Shown here piece by piece: positions 1 through 11,410 of a stretch of DNA of 64,000 nt. The notes below the pieces were generated by a model. It was given only the letters and a program-made list of their open reading frames with translations, ran no database searches and was not told the origin of the DNA. Within the stretch, counting starts at the first letter, position 1; each line of letters begins with the position of its first letter. This stretch comes from Spirodela intermedia (Eukaryota; Streptophyta; Magnoliopsida; Alismatales; Araceae), in contig LR746264.1 in NCBI GenBank assembly GCA_902729315.2, positions 4,613,878 to 4,677,877 on the forward strand, written 5' to 3'. Position numbers and translations under genes: made by a program.

Positions 1-1546
1 TATAACACACATATTTACCACTCACCATCAAGATCTTCACACTACATGCTTCAATGAGAAACAAATTGCAGTATTTTTTTTGTTAACTTAATCAGATGAT
101 CAAACAACTATTCCTTAAAATTGATGCTCTCCATCAAGACTTTAAGATAATTAAATTATGACTATATAGTGATTTTTATAGTGCTTGTAGTTGTATTTGG
201 CCAAGAGGGGTTGGTGTGTCAAAAGGTTTCTATGGAGACAAACTTGAGAGACTTGGACCATTGATCCCATTAAGTTCAATGTGTATTATTGAGGAGAATT
301 TTCAAATCTAGAGAGTAGTTGGCTTAGTATTGAAAGTAGTTATGTGAAGGATGAACTAATATAAAAATTCTATATTTCTGGTGGAGTATTAAGAGGTCTT
401 ACTACTAAACGCATGTGTGGACACATGTATCCCTTATGTTAACACATATACTACTTGTTATGATAGATAAAATATAGAAGAGAATTCATGCTAACACACG
501 AACTAGATTCTGTAGCAAATTACCCTTGACCTAAGAAATTAAAAAATTCTAAGAACCCCAAATCACCCCCCTTTTCGGCTCTCCACAAGTTATACCTATT
601 CATCAAATGTCTAGGTGTAGATTCTCTATTAGTTTTGAAAAATATAAAGGGTTGTTTAAAAGTTTAGAGGAGCAATATGATCTGTTTGAGTTGAAAGAGA
701 TGGCCATGGATTTTATATGTGTTCATTGAAGGATCAAAGATTTATAGTGGAAAGAATAATGAGCAATCAAAGCACATGAAAAATAATGACCAATCAATGT
801 TTAATTCAAAATCGAGCTATGATTTTTGAAATTTTTATGATGTAAGCTCGAAAACAAGTCTGTGATATAAGAAAAGGTATGTTTTCAGGACTTAACTCTA
901 TTTTATAGGCAAATGTTAGATTTTAAGATATAACTTCCATAGGTTAAAGTTCATTTCAAGAATTGAAGACTTCTTAAAATGAGGGCTATTGATGAGTGAA
1001 ATATAAAATCAGCAATGAGGATCATGGTTTACATTTCAACATGAGATTAGAGGTCATGATTTGAATAATATCTTAGACTACTCTCCTATTGATTGGAATC
1101 TAATGATAGATCAAATGGACCGAAATGAAAATCATGTGAATTAGAAAACTCTATTTTTGGTAGAATGAAGTTTTGACATCAAACTCAATCTTCTAATTCT
1201 CAATTTCAACAATGCTTGGTATAAGTTCTTCAATCATTTGGAATAAATATTTCATAATGTATTATAAATTTCTTCAAAATTTCTAGTTACTTTTTCTAAT
1301 TTTTATATTTTTATCAGTCACACTATTTCTCTAGTTTTCTAGTTTTCTAGTGTTTTGTCTTTCTAATTTGATATTTTATTGCGAAGCATATGATTTAAGA
1401 ATAATTCAACATTCAACCTTCAACATTCCTCAAAAATCAAAAAAATTGAAACTAGAAAACTGGAGTAAGTAAACATAAAATTATATTAAAATTTCAAGTT
1501 ATTTTATTGGAAGTTGGTAAAGACATTGAGAATTCAGAATGGAAAA
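1..1546. other. AT-rich intergenic stretch, no gene seen
   Basis: No reading frame of useful length or recognisable protein fragment on either strand. It borders the decayed copia element on its 3' side and may include that element's long terminal repeat, but I could not find a repeat partner to show it. Confidence 0.5.
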
Positions 1547-1880
1547 TTAGGTTAAATTGCATATTTTTATTTCACTACATACTCTAATTTCTCTCATAAG
1601 AGTAATAAATTGTTTTGTGCTCAAACGTTTAGTGAAAATATCTACCAATTGAAATTCAAAAGTATCAATCCTGTTTATATAATCATAGATGAAGTGATGC
1701 TTGCTATCTTTATGCTTTGTTCTAAAATGAATGATAATATTCTTCACTAAATCAATAACACTATTAGTGTCATAGATGATGGAAGCTTTTCTAACTCAAT
1801 TTTATGATGCTTAACTTAATATTTAACCCACAAGACATGTATGATAGGATTTGATAGCTCTTTATTCAGATTTAACCATT
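1547..1880 (-). pseudogene. copia RNase H C-terminal fragment
   Basis: A 66-codon open stretch reads like the end of copia RNase H. It contains the series TKHKDSKHHFIYDYI followed by LVDIFTKRLS, matching the family pattern TKHI-x-x-HHFIR ... LADIFTKPL. Just upstream the translation YDTNSVIDLVKN matches the family CDNTSAI...SKNP block, and farther upstream HVLWVK matches the LLWMK region, interrupted by stops. It is a relic with no function expected. Confidence 0.75.
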
Positions 1881-3408
1881 GTCACAGTAACTATTTCATA
1901 TTTACTTGATTCTCATAAAAAAGAGGTGTCATCCTAGAAATTAAATTCCATAAAAATCACAATAGCTTTAAACTATAAAATTCATGTCACATTATCTTAA
2001 GAACTAAATTCCTCAATTAGAAGTACATGTTATATATGTAAAATGCTTCTTGGCTGTCATCAAGTGTGAAACGTTTGGCTCACTTTCAAATCTTGGACAT
2101 AAGCAAACACTTAACATAATATCAGGTCTACTTGGAGTCCAATATAAAAGAACTATTTTCATTCCTCTAAATATTTTTTTTCTGATCTAAAGATCTTCTA
2201 TTACTATGATCAATTGAACCTTGATATCCACAAGTTATTTCTTTTCTTTTCCCCCCTGAAATATCATACATTTTTGAAAATTTTCTAGCATATTTAATTG
2301 CGAGATTAATATTGTTTCTTCTAATTTTTAAATTTATAATTATAGAACATTTTTATCCATTTCAAATTCATTCTTCATAATCTCAAAATTATTTACACAA
2401 ATTTTTGTGTGAAAAATTGAAAACTATCTCATCATAATATATTTCAAAAATATGTATATTTTCATTATTTTTCTAGAAAATATAATAGTATCAACACTTA
2501 TCTTACTAAATCTATTTACCATAAAAATGAAACTAGCCTTTCATACCAAGCACTTAGAGATTGGTTAAAACCAAAAAGTTTTTTAAAGAATTTCATAACA
2601 TGATTAGGATGTTAGAAACTTATACACCTAGGTAATTTTATTGACATGGACTTCATCTTCCATTTCACCATTTACAAAATACTTTTTACATCTGTTTGAT
2701 ATAAAATGATATTTTTATCACATGCATAATTTATAAAAAATATAATTGGAATTAATCTAGATATTGGTGTAGATGTTTTATCATGATATATTTTCTATGT
2801 TAGTGTATCCCTAAACTACTAGCCTAGTCTTAGTTGTAACAATTTGTTTGTTTTCATTTTTATTATTCTTGAATATGCACTTGTTCTTGTAATATATAAG
2901 TTTGTTTTCTTAGGTACTAGAGTCATAAATTTACTTTTCTCATAATTACTTAATTATTCTATCAAATAAGGAATCTGATTTTTGTCCTCTAAGGCTTCCT
3001 CCACATTTTTCAACTGAATTTCGAAACTTAGTGCTCTCAAATTTTCAAAATTTTCAAGATCAATTGCACTTGTCAAACTAGACTTGCTTTAAACTCCTTT
3101 ATTAACATCTCACAAAATCTGGTCTTTTAGATGACTTAATATATTTCTATTCTCTTGGGAGAGTCTCCTTATTGTTATTTTGACTCTAATTCAGGAACCC
3201 TTTTATCATCATTGATTGAAATATCCTGAAATTCAGGCTTTGATAATTCTTCTATATCTTCAATTGGGACTTATTTTCATTTTTCTTAACAAATTTAAAC
3301 TTTATTCTTTCCTTGATGACTAATGCCGTTTTGTTTCTACTCTAAATTTTCTTGGGTTTTCACAAAATCACTTTGCCACTTCTAGGATAAAATTTTCCCA
3401 TTTCATCC

Positions 3409-4060
3409 CTACCATTTATGAAATAAAAATCTTCTATCCAAAAGGCTGAAATAACGAATAATTGGTTTCTCTAGTTTAAATAACTCATATAGAGTATTCA
3501 TACCTATGGGTATGATCATGATTGTATTAATGTTATAACATGTGGAATTTCTTATCTTAGTCCAAAAATATTTGGGTACATTATTTTCAACCAACATTGT
3601 TCTAGAAATATTTAACAATGTCCTATTTTTTTTCTCTCCGAAACTATATTTTGGTGAGTCATCCAAGTACTATAAAATTCATAAGTTATTCCTTGATCAT
3701 CAAAAAATTATTAAAATTTCATATTTTTCAAAATGTCCATCATGATAACCATGCAATCTCCTCTAATCTCCTTAGTCAACAAATATATCTCATTCTCAAT
3801 CTTCTTGTTAAATATCTAAAATTTCTCAAGGGTCTCATCTTTATTATCTAAGAAAGATACCCATGGAAATTGAGAAAACTCATCCACTATCACAAATCCA
3901 TCTCTTTCCACCTAAAGTAGACACCTGCATTGGCACAAAAAGATTCGTGTAATAATGACAAGGATTGGCTAGTTGTGACCATATCCTTTGATTTGTATGC
4001 CTTTCAAACTTGTTTCCTTGTAATGGATGCATCACATTTGAAGTTTCCATCAAAACTTTA
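3409..4060 (-). pseudogene. copia integrase fragment
   Basis: The upstream part reads CDALQGNKFER, then STLGGKR, FVIVDEFSQFPWVSFL and DNKDETLEKF in shifting frames, matching the copia pattern CDACQ-GKQ ... LGGKRYGFVIVDDFSRFTWV. The downstream 85-codon open stretch contains NRTLLNISRTMLVENNVPKYFW, with an ELFKLEKPIIRYF block after it; this is the conserved region around the third integrase carboxylate. Multiple frameshifts make it non-functional. The sequence looks closest to SIRE/Maximus-type copia, judged by memory of family motifs only. Confidence 0.75.
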
Positions 4061-5736
4061 GTTTGGAATTTTTTTCACTAATTCTAATTTTTTAATTTTC
4101 TGTATTTTTTTGTATTTTTTACTAAATTTTCTAATTTCATCAAAAATTAACTTTGGCATTTAAGTATGTCAATTAGATTGTATTAAACATTTAGATCAGA
4201 TAACTCTTACAATTAGAGTGTGTTCATTTATCTAAATGTTTCTGTATCCTATTATTTTTTGGTTTTCATCATCCTTAAAGGTCATATCACTCCTTTCTCA
4301 ACAAATGAGGCAAGCCTCCTTGTCTCTCCAGCCATATGTTTTGAGCATTTACTATCAAGGTATGATGAAACTTCTTCCACCTAGAGAGACCCCTGAAATA
4401 ATTAAAATTCATTTCAAAATGGAGATCCAAACCTAATCTTGATTTAGATATTTAGTAGATCCTAATAATTTCTTTGGAACCCAAGTTTATCTAATTTTTT
4501 ATCTTCATTGAATCCTAGAATTTTCCTCATGTCTTTGTCTTCTAGAAAGTGTCCTTGCTGTCCCTTAAAGTTATTTTCCTCTTATTGTAAATCCTGTTAT
4601 GTTTGCAAGTTTTCTTCTAGGACTGACAGAAATTCTAGATGAACCTCCAAAGTCAAAAATATTGTTACTTTGTCTTTCATTTTCCACAGAAAAATCTTAA
4701 TAAAAATTTAATGTTTTCTAATTTTTTCTTATGTCCATCTGGAGTATCCTATCCTTCTCTGTTCACATGACTATGTTGAGTTTCAATTATTTCATCTAGT
4801 TTCTTTCATCTTCATTTAGTTTCAGAAATTGAATTTAGAATTTCTTTTTCCTTACCAACAGTTTTTTAGGATATTGAAAAACTCTTCAACATGAGTATCC
4901 TTCTTAAGTTTTTCTAATTAGTTCAACTGAAATTTCTATATAAATCATCAATTTGTATATTTGTACATATTTCTTATTGGTTTTTAACTATTCAGAAATA
5001 TTTTGTATATTTTTATTTAATACTTGATTTTATTTCGTGACTTCAAACAAGGTTCTAATAATTAACAACATTTAAGGCATTGCCAATTTTGACAACTATA
5101 CTATTTGGCTTCTATAGATATTTCTTCATTAGGTTGATTATTTACCTCAAACTTATGTGCATTAAAAAATATATTTGCTCTAGTATCTTCTTGAGACTCT
5201 AATTAAGAATTATCTTCATCATTGAAAGTAGCAATAATCGTTATTTGGTTGTTCTATTAAGAGATGTCAAATTTAAAATTTACAAAACTGAATTCACATT
5301 CATATAAAGCAAGTAAATGTAGCGAGTTCATGTAAATCCACAAATAAGATATGCAGTTAAATGTTTTTTTTTTTTTTGTCTTCTAAATAAATTTGATCTA
5401 AGTGAAAAATAAAAATAAAAATAAAAATAAGGAAAGAATAATGGAAAGGGAGAATAAAATAGATATTCTATGCTCAATCAACTCCAACCAGCTCATCTGT
5501 TGAAGTTATCAATTTATGCTTTAGAACTCAAGTCAAATTTGATCCGTGAAAGGAGTCAATAGGGGTCCTATTGAATATCATTTGTTTTTTCTAGTGGGCA
5601 CCAGTTGCTGGAATTTACTGAGCAGGAAGGAGAAATGGACTTTTCTAGGAGTTCCGTAAAACGTTTAAAATGCGTTAAATCTTACAGTTTGAGAAAGCGG
5701 TCGTCAAATATGACCTTCTCGAATGATCTGTAATCG
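4061..5736. other. AT-rich stretch, possibly gag region of the copia relic
   Basis: No confident protein match. It lies upstream of the minus-strand integrase, so the gag region of that element would be expected here. A short A-rich microsatellite (repeated aaaat units) sits at about 5407-5430. Otherwise I see nothing. Confidence 0.35.
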
Positions 5737-5788
<52 letters not shown>

Positions 5789-5856
5789 GAAGAGAGAAAG
5801 AAGGAGAGAGAGGGAGAAGGGAGGAGAGAGAGAGGGAGAGAGAGAGAGAGAGAGGG

Positions 5857-5887
<31 letters not shown>

Positions 5888-5897
5888 GAGAGAGAGA
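5737..5897. repeat. (GA)n microsatellite, about 160 bp, interrupted
   Basis: An almost pure GA/AG tract with scattered extra G or A bases (gagg, gaaag, gagc interruptions). It is open in several frames, giving artificial Ser-Leu or Arg-Glu ORFs that should not be annotated as genes. It lies about 1.3 kb upstream of the phospholipase start. Confidence 0.95.
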
Positions 5898-7136
5898 TGA
5901 ACACGCAACTCTGAGGGTACAATACACGACTACGATCAATCTTTTTCTTCGTAGTAGATCTTGATGCCTTATCCTCGGAACTAGATGCAATTCGGGACGT
6001 ACCCACTAATTTATACGATTATTTCAGAAAGATATTTATCTAGTAAACTTGGATTTACGTGCAAAAAAGATGTGATGACTTTTGAAGTGAACGAGTCAAA
6101 AAAATTGAGAATTATTTTATCACCCACGGACAGCACAAATCGTACTTTATCACCCATAAAAAAATAAATATATTAGAGAAACGCCATTTCCTTTGTCTGA
6201 GTGTGGGACATCATCTGGGCGACAAAAGGACGTAAATCGCTCTTTAATTATTTTCTCCAAGATTCAAGATTTTGTCTCAAAGCTCATGAAAACATTAGAT
6301 ATCCCCGAACTAATATCTTCCTTGCATTTACGCTAAATTCCTTTCGTGTTCCCTTGAAGCTCATAAAATAATTTGTGGTTCTTAATCCTAATCTCCTCCT
6401 TCGTCAGATGATTATGATAATATTTTTCCTTAACTGCACCCTGTAAACCAGCTGATTAAACAAGCAGAGCTTACTTCTTGATCAATCTGGGAATATAATA
6501 ACACTTAAATTATCACCATTTTGTCCGTAGGGGATGAGTTGTTGAGGAAATCTATGAGAGAGCTTGATTTTTCTTCCAATTTCGCATTGGCTGCTCCCCA
6601 AGGCCCATCCGAGTGTGGTCATCATCGATGACCCGGCTCCATTAGTGATATATCACACTACAGACAAAGTAGCTGACGACGACGGAGTACCATAATGTAA
6701 GACAACAGGCAACCAACTAAGTCTATTATGGAGATGGACCAGGGCCGTAGGTAGCCATTATTGACCGGTTGGTCGAGCGCCGTAGGCGAGAGGGTTTGAA
6801 TGTCCACCGCGAGGTACTTCTTCCCCTAAAATAAGAGGCTTGAATCGATTTTATTGGTTTTATTTTCTCTCCATTCTGTTGGAGCAGTGCTGAGCGAGGG
6901 GCTGGGTCCCGTGAAGAAGAAACCCAGCAAATGATCTGCCTTCGCGGGCGGAGAGAAGGGCGAAGGGGAAGAGATACGTACTGCCCTCAGGCAGGGAGAA
7001 GCCAGCTGTATGTCAGCAATAATAGCTCTGCGTGTTGAACGGATGAGAAGAAGCAAATTATTATCTTTAACAGCACGTGCTCCACGCTGGATGCCTTCAA
7101 TGGTACAGAAAGGGAACAAGTAAGCAACGCTAGGCC
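5898..7136. other. Upstream region of the phospholipase gene
   Basis: No protein-coding signal that I trust. GC content rises toward the gene from about 6.7 kb. A minus-strand ORF (6826-7119) has no family resemblance and is probably a by-product of the GC-rich promoter. Confidence 0.4.
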
Positions 7137-7145
7137 TATATAAAT
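7137..7145 (+). promoter_or_regulatory. TATA box of the phospholipase gene
   Basis: tatataaat lies 64 bp upstream of the chosen ATG, a usual distance for a plant core promoter with a 5' UTR of roughly 35 bases. Inferred from motif and position only. Confidence 0.6.
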
Positions 7146-7208
7146 CAGCTTAGGCACACAGGCAGCTGTTCATTGACTACTACCACCGCAACCTCAGCTA
7201 CTACCTTC

Positions 7209-8951
7209 ATGGCTGCCGCTGCTCCTCATATGGTCCCTCCCACATCGCCCGCCACCAGCCGCAGTAAAGTACCCAAATGGTCTGGCCTCTCTGCTTCTCT
7301 CTCCTTTTCTCCGTCTGTCCAGGGTCGGACATCTTCCTTGCGACATCACTCGAGGATCCGGGCATCGTCGGCGGGGAGAGATGCCTCCCCCAATCAGCCG
7401 CCATCGTCTTCCGCCATGAAGGCTATCACCGAGGATGTAGAGATGATGCAGCAGAGGGAGGACAGGAGAGTAGAGAAGGCGCAGGCCAAGGAAAAGGCGG
7501 ATGCCCGCGAGAGGGAGAGGCGGTGGCAGGAGTCGCACCAGCCAAGGGATGATCTGGCGCCACGGTGGCGGGAGGTGGCCGGCAGGGACAACTGGGTCGG
7601 CATGCTTGACCCTTTCGACCCACTCCTCCGGGCGGAGCTCATCCGGTACGGCGAATTTGCGCAAGCCTGCTACGACGCCTTCGACTTCGACCCCTACTCC
7701 CGGTACTGCGGCGGTTGCAAGTACAGTCGCCGCAGCTTCTTCCAGTCGCTTGACATGGCGAACGCTGGCTACGAGGTCACACGCTACCTCTACGCAACAT
7801 CTAACGTCAAGCTCCCCAACTTCTCCCGGCGCTCGAAGAGAAACAATGCCTGGAGCGAGTCCGCTAACTGGATCGGCTACATCGCCGTGTCCGACGACGC
7901 CACCACGGTGCGCCTCGGCCGCCGCGACATTGTAGTTTGCTGGCGCGGCACGGTGACCCAACTGGAATTTATTGCCGACCTAGTCAACTTCCACCAGCCG
8001 GTCTATGCCGAGGGGATACCCTGCCCAGACCGCTCCGTGCAGGTGGCGGCGGGCTTCGTGAACCTCTACACGGACAAGAACACGGACTGCCGCTTCTCCA
8101 GCTACTCCGTCAGGGACCAAGTGCTGGCGGAGGTGCGGCGGCAGGTGCTGCGGTACGCCGAGGAACGAGGGGAGGAGATCAGCATCTCTATGACAGGGCA
8201 CAGTCTTGGGGGCGCCCTCGCCACCCTCAGCGCCTACGACGTGGCGGAGGTTGGGCTGAACAGAGTGAGGCCGGCGGGGGGGAATGAGAGAGTGATACCG
8301 GTGACCGTCTACTCCTTTGCAGGGCCGAGACTGGGGAACGAACCCTTCAAGGAGAGGTTCGAGGAGATACTCGGCTTGAAGTCTCTTCGAGTGGTGAACG
8401 TCCACGACGTTGTACCCAAGGTGCCCGGACTTATCATCAACGAAAACGTCCCAGAGTTCATGCGCCGCGCAGGGGCCGCGATGCCGTGGAGCTATTGCCA
8501 CGTCGGGGTGAAGCTGGCGCTCGATCACAAGCGATCACCTTTCCTCAAGGACACAGCCGAGGCCTCCTGCTTCCACAACCTCGAGGCCTACCTCCATCTA
8601 CTCGACGGGTAAGAACTCTACATCACCGCCCAACCTTGTAGATTGGACATTATAAGCGTGGACCGAGATTGGATCACCTGACATTTAATTGGGCTTTACA
8701 GGCATCACGGGACGGAACGGAGCTTCGCGCTGGTGACTGGCCGGGACCCAGCGCTCGTGAACAAGTCCTGCGACTTTCTCGAGGAGGAGCACATGGTGCC
8801 CCCAAACTGGCGCCAGGACGCCAACAGGGGCATGATCCGCAACGCCGACGGGCGATGGACGCAGCCAGAGCGCACCAAGTTCGATGAACTCCCTGCCGAC
8901 ATCGACTTCCAACTCAGGCAGATCGAACGTGCCGTCAACGATCGAGAATAG
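7209..8951 (+). CDS. Phospholipase A1, class I (DAD1-like), plastid type
   Basis: Exons 7209-8608 and 8702-8951 join across a 93-bp GT-AG intron into a 549-aa protein. It hydrolyses the sn-1 acyl ester of plastid glycerolipids, a source of fatty acids for jasmonate and lipid turnover (family knowledge). The N-terminal ~75 residues are rich in Ala, Ser, Pro and Arg, like a transit peptide. The block DNWVGMLDPFDPLLR then YGEFAQACYDAFDFDP is typical of plastid PLA1-I proteins. The lipase-3 core starts near residue 238 (WRGT motif) and holds GHSLGG with Ser332, then Asp400 (NVHDVVP) and His456 (FHNLEAYLHL), a complete catalytic triad. A longer frame exists upstream, but it has no ATG before 7209. 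Exon 2 supplies the C-terminal tail (NWRQD...GRW). GC content far exceeds the flanks. The choice among PLA1-I beta and gamma subtypes is not settled. Confidence 0.93.
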
Positions 8952-10028
8952 CCTCGCTAGTGGCCGGCCACCCAAGAGAGGGTTTTCAATCTGCGCGGCT
9001 ACTACAGGTAGAAGTTTAGATCTGCGGGATGAACTTAGTTACAGGGATCGTATGGGCGGTTTAGATGAAACTGACGTTGTGGGAATTTGACACTTTGTTA
9101 TAATTCGTTCCTCTGAAATCGATCATGGCCATATAACTATTAGCCCAAAGGCACAACTTGCAAAATCGACCAGGGACCTCAAAACAAAAGCATTTGAGGT
9201 TATTGTTTCGGCTCTGCTTCCCAATCTTTTTCTCTGAGCTCAGATGATTTTTCTCCCCTTTCCCAATTAGAATCTATTATCGCTTACACAAAATCAATAA
9301 TACATCTCAAAACAAAAAAATGATTTTTAAATTAAAATTTATTCAAACTTGAAAAAAAATATAATCATCAAGTAGGCTTATTGAATCATGATCTCAGTAT
9401 TTAAAATCATAAATTTAATAGTATATAACATTTAAAATTATTTTCCAAATAATATTCAGAAAAATTTTGAGCAGTAATAAGAACAGTCTGGATTAACTCA
9501 ATAAATTCAATAACAAAATTATTTAAAATTAATGATCTATCTCCATGGGTATCTATTACACTGAGTTAGCTTTTATACTTGTATTGTACCTAATGACTTC
9601 TCATTGATTTTGCAATCCTAATCATTACCTTCCCATAGTGGTACTCCTTAAAAATATTGGCATTTGCAATAATAAATAAAGTGATAATTCAACATTATAA
9701 GATTGCATGCCATCATTGAATTCCTATTTTGACATCTATCATGATTATTTTGAATTCTTCATAAATTTATATTTAATTAACTTCAAGTACATATATAAAA
9801 GAATTACGATCTATGAATCAATTTCATGATTAATAAACATACTTTGATCCTTTGGTTAATCTTGTGAGTATTTTCCATCATTGAAACATTATGCATTTAA
9901 TTTTCAAACAAGGTTCACACCATATCTCCTTTATATAGGAAACAGACAAGGTGCCAAGAAGTAATACTCTTTCGTTTTCTCTTAAGTATTTTTTTCTGTT
10001 CAATCCAGTTGGTGTTTCTACTGTTGCT
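8952..10028. other. 3' flank of phospholipase gene and AT-rich intergenic DNA
   Basis: The first ~150 bases are probably 3' UTR. From about 9250 the sequence becomes strongly AT-rich with no recognisable gene or repeat family. Confidence 0.4.
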
Positions 10029-10253
10029 GCTGCCACCAATGATAGTCCTTTGGATATTGTTGCTATCACTAATGATAGTGCTTTGGATAGTGTTGCTACC
10101 ACCACTGATAGTCCTTTGGATAGTGTCACTACCACCAATGATAGTCTTCCTTTGGATATTGTTGCTACCACCAATGATAGTCCACCTTTGGATATTTTTT
10201 CTACCACCAATGATAGTCCTTCGGATTTTTTCGCTACCACCAATGATAGTCTT
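10029..10253. repeat. 33-bp minisatellite, about 7 units
   Basis: Units begin at 10029, 10062, 10095, 10128, 10164, 10200 and 10233 (last partial); two units are 36 bp. All lengths are multiples of three, so the plus strand reads about seven copies of an 11-12 residue unit around TTNDSPLDIV inside an open frame from 9951 to 10295. The minus strand is also open. No domain is recognised. It is either a small repeat-containing gene piece or a fortuitously open minisatellite; the latter is more likely given the absence of a start context or neighbours. Confidence 0.85.
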
Positions 10254-11410
10254 CTATATACCCTGACAAGTATAGAGAAGACTGGTGAACAATGACAAAA
10301 GGTGGAATGTGAAAGTATGTTTAGGAAGAAGTCACAAGTTTGGAAGGCTTTGTTGAGAATATTTTTAGTTCTCTGATAGAACATGATGAATGGCCAACTA
10401 TTGCATTGGCTATGGTCTCGCTCAAACATGGGCAATGATAGTTGAACTTAGACTACCCAAGAAATATTATCGAAATCAGTAATTTTGCAAAAAGTTTAGC
10501 AAAGTCTTGAGACTCAAGAGTCTTATCAATAGTTTACTGTCTCTTTAATATGGTGAAGGTTACAAGTCTAAATATCACTCAGATTGAGCCAGAACCTTAC
10601 TAATCTTATTCACATTGTAGGCTACTAGTCTGATCATTGATTCACATTATTTTCTTTGCAAATAGATTATATCATGAATCTTTTTTTTTTTTTTTTGAGG
10701 TGATGATTTGAAAAATGACTGGTCGCCAATACTCTTTGGGCAGTCGATGGATCATGTCTGGTGAGCTTTGAAGGCAGAAGCGGGAACCAATACAGGCTAA
10801 GGCAACTCAGCTGACAATGTGCCAGATTATATTGAAGAAGCCAGGACTCTGTGGACCAAAGATAGCCCATTCGTGATCTTCTTGGATAACTTATGATAAG
10901 GTTAAATCAGTTTTTTGTCTGATATTATCGTCCCTGATGTTCACATGCTATATTCGTTTGTTGCAATTCCTTTGGTAGGACCCTGAGCAATGGCCAATTA
11001 CTTGAAGGTTCTGGCTCTTATCCATCTGCAACCATCTAACTCAGACCATATCTTCTTTCTTTCAGACTAGCTCAGGATAGGAGAAGGGATGGGTGGTGGT
11101 GGAGCTGAGCAGCGAAGAGGAGGGAGGGAACTGGGGTGAGAACATGACATGGTTGCTTGGGATCTCAGCACCCAAGTCCTCTTTCGTACTCGCTTGGAAT
11201 GGCAAGAATCCTTCCATTGTCACGAGAAGCAGGGAGGAAGGAGATCTGAAGAACAGGGACAGGAATGTCTCACTACATCAAACTGACGAAGGACAGAACC
11301 CCAGAAGCAACTGTGAGGCAAGGTGGTCTCACACCCACCGCCTTGATCTGGGGCTTTCTTCCCACGGTGATTTCTGACACTGCATGCATCCCGAGGCCGT
11401 TGCTTCTTCA
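10254..11410. other. Intergenic DNA, including probable 3' UTR of the mannosidase
   Basis: A 17-base poly-T run lies at 10680-10696. From about 11060 the sequence is GC-richer and runs without a break into the minus-strand stop codon at 11411-11413, so it probably includes the 3' UTR of the endo-beta-mannosidase. No separate gene is supported. Confidence 0.45.

Larger units (their letters stand above)
1547..4060 (-). mobile_element. Decayed Ty1/copia retrotransposon, integrase and RNase H remnants
   Basis: Two recognisable pol pieces lie on the minus strand in the order integrase (3409-4060) then RNase H (1547-1880), as in Ty1/copia where integrase precedes reverse transcriptase. About 1.5 kb separates them; reverse transcriptase should lie there but nothing recognisable remains. 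Frames are broken by many stops, so the element is dead. No LTR pair or target duplication was found, so the true ends are unknown. Confidence 0.75.

Noticed and set aside
5675-6006. Ser-Leu and Arg-Glu repeat ORFs
   Set aside because: They are translations of the GA microsatellite in several frames on both strands, not proteins.
7194-7961. 255-codon minus-strand ORF opposite the phospholipase
   Set aside because: It is an antisense shadow in GC-rich sequence with no domain. The plus strand has the complete lipase triad.
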